DNA of 44,404 nt from a virus. Shown here piece by piece: positions 43,721-44,404 of the stretch. The stretch is taken from IMG/VR virus record IMGVR_UViG_3300023178_000092, positions 1-44,404 of that record; one strand, written 5' to 3'. Within the stretch, counting starts at the first letter, position 1. Every line of letters begins with the position of its first letter. The notes under the pieces are model-generated. The model saw only the letters and a program-made list of their open reading frames with translations. It was not told where the DNA came from and ran no database searches. The translations under genes and the position numbers were made by a program.

Positions 43721-44404
43721 CAAGTACTACAATTCCAATGATTTCAAGATGTTACGAGACAGAACTAAGAAAGACTATCAATACTTTCTTAGTGTCATGT
43801 TAGATGATTTTGGCTCTGTGAATTTTTGTGAACTCACAAGTAAGCAAGCCAAACACGCATACGAAGCATGGGTTGAGCGAGGCATTAGCCTTGCCAACCA
43901 CGTATGTACTGTGTCATCTATTCTGTTTCGTTACGCTATTGACATGGAGTATGCTACAGTCAATCCCTTTGCCAACGTCAGACGCAAGACACCACCACAA
44001 CGCAAAGTTGTGTGGACTGAGGATGATGTACGCAACTTCCTTGACACTGCCTATGGTGAGTTTCAATGGCGTAGCATTGGCCTGATTGTACACATGGCAT
44101 ACGAATGGTGCCAACGTCTAGGTGATATGCGTCTGCTGACGTGGGACAATATTGACCTAGAGGAACGCAAGCTATATCTTGAGCAGTCTAAGCGTAGGGC
44201 AGAGGTAACTTTACCAATCGAAGATGACTTGCTTGAGATGCTGACACAACAGGAGCAAGACTTCGGCTTTCAACAGTACGTTGTTCCGCGCACAACGCCT
44301 GTGCAGGGCGAGTACCAGCCGTACAGCATGGAGAGACTGTCCAAAGCTGGACGGGCTGTCATGCGTGAAGCTGGGCTGTCTGAAGAACTACGCCTTATGG
44401 ACTT
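43695..44404 (+). CDS. int: Tyrosine recombinase (phage integrase), 3' end outside window (236 aa seen)
   Basis: Residues 1-95 form the SAM-like core-binding domain (RTKKDYQYFLSVMLDDFG, then ILFRYAIDMEYATVNPFANV). The catalytic domain shows the first Arg (Arg141 in WCQRLGDMRLLTWDNID) and the beta-hairpin Lys (Lys166 in QSKRRAEVTLP). The window stops at LRLMD, just before the expected second Arg box and the Tyr. It should join phage attachment sites to the host chromosome. The ATG overlaps the nuclease gene by 26 nt; I chose it because the domain begins at once. No attachment site can be located within the window. Confidence 0.93.
   Translation, partial: MKTVQQLVDKYYNSNDFKMLRDRTKKDYQYFLSVMLDDFGSVNFCELTSKQAKHAYEAWVERGISLANHVCTVSSILFRYAIDMEYATVNPFANVRRKTPPQRKVVWTEDDVRNFLDTAYGEFQWRSIGLIVHMAYEWCQRLGDMRLLTWDNIDLEERKLYLEQSKRRAEVTLPIEDDLLEMLTQQEQDFGFQQYVVPRTTPVQGEYQPYSMERLSKAGRAVMREAGLSEELRLMD

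Overview
The window is a 44.4 kb piece of a tailed dsDNA bacteriophage genome. The structural proteins point to a short-tailed (podovirus-like) virion: large P22-sized portal, coiled-coil scaffold, HK97-fold capsid protein, two tail-tube proteins of the T7 gp11/gp12 type, several fibres and three large internal-virion-type proteins. The style of many small proteins (conserved YG..KKG..FYAS and GNYTKP/PGQWSARKAQ modules, KGG/RGG-rich peptides, a phage-borne fatty-acid desaturase) resembles marine phages of alphaproteobacteria and cyanobacteria. The host itself cannot be read from the sequence. A tyrosine integrase suggests a temperate or formerly temperate life style. Both ends are cut: a >948-residue protein runs off the left edge and the integrase off the right edge. 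No DNA polymerase, helicase, primase or RNA polymerase is present, so the replication module must lie outside the window.

Layout. About 35 kb (1-35060) is one densely packed minus-strand late operon, read from right to left: small conserved proteins; candidate holins and a GH24 lysozyme; small terminase; a Tat-signal protein; large terminase; portal; a 794-residue virion-type protein; the desaturase; scaffold; capsid; decoration protein; tail tube; a fibre/adhesin island with two tail-chaperone paralogues and a 15-codon fibre relic; and the internal virion proteins. Most neighbours overlap by TAATG or ATGA. Four near-consensus sigma70-type promoters can be read on the minus strand: in front of the whole operon (35261-35289), the lysis block (31412-31440), the capsid gene (20050-20077) and the fibre island (13271-13299). 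Three of the four have an extended -10 (TGGTATAA).

A gene-free control region of about 860 bp (35061-35919) separates the late operon from a plus-strand block (35920-44404) of about 24 small, mostly unknown genes. This block ends with a DUF932 protein, a PD-(D/E)XK-type nuclease and the integrase. The control region carries the late promoter, AAGTG/CACTT dyads just downstream of that promoter, and a series of small hairpins.

The most unusual content is regulatory. A 16-bp palindrome, AGTCCAA-NN-TTGGACT, occurs seven times, only between 35541 and 39524. Five of the seven copies lie just ahead of plus-strand genes, usually followed by an ACGGAG ribosome binding site. Two of those copies sit behind a larger hairpin with an identical 12-nt loop. 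The right arm of that hairpin nearly repeats the dyad found downstream of the late promoter. This looks like a phage-wide regulatory circuit joining the early genes to the late operon, and I know of no described counterpart. Other notable items are the desaturase, the Tat-signal protein, the fibre relic, the GG-K motif shared by unrelated late proteins, and several micro-genes.
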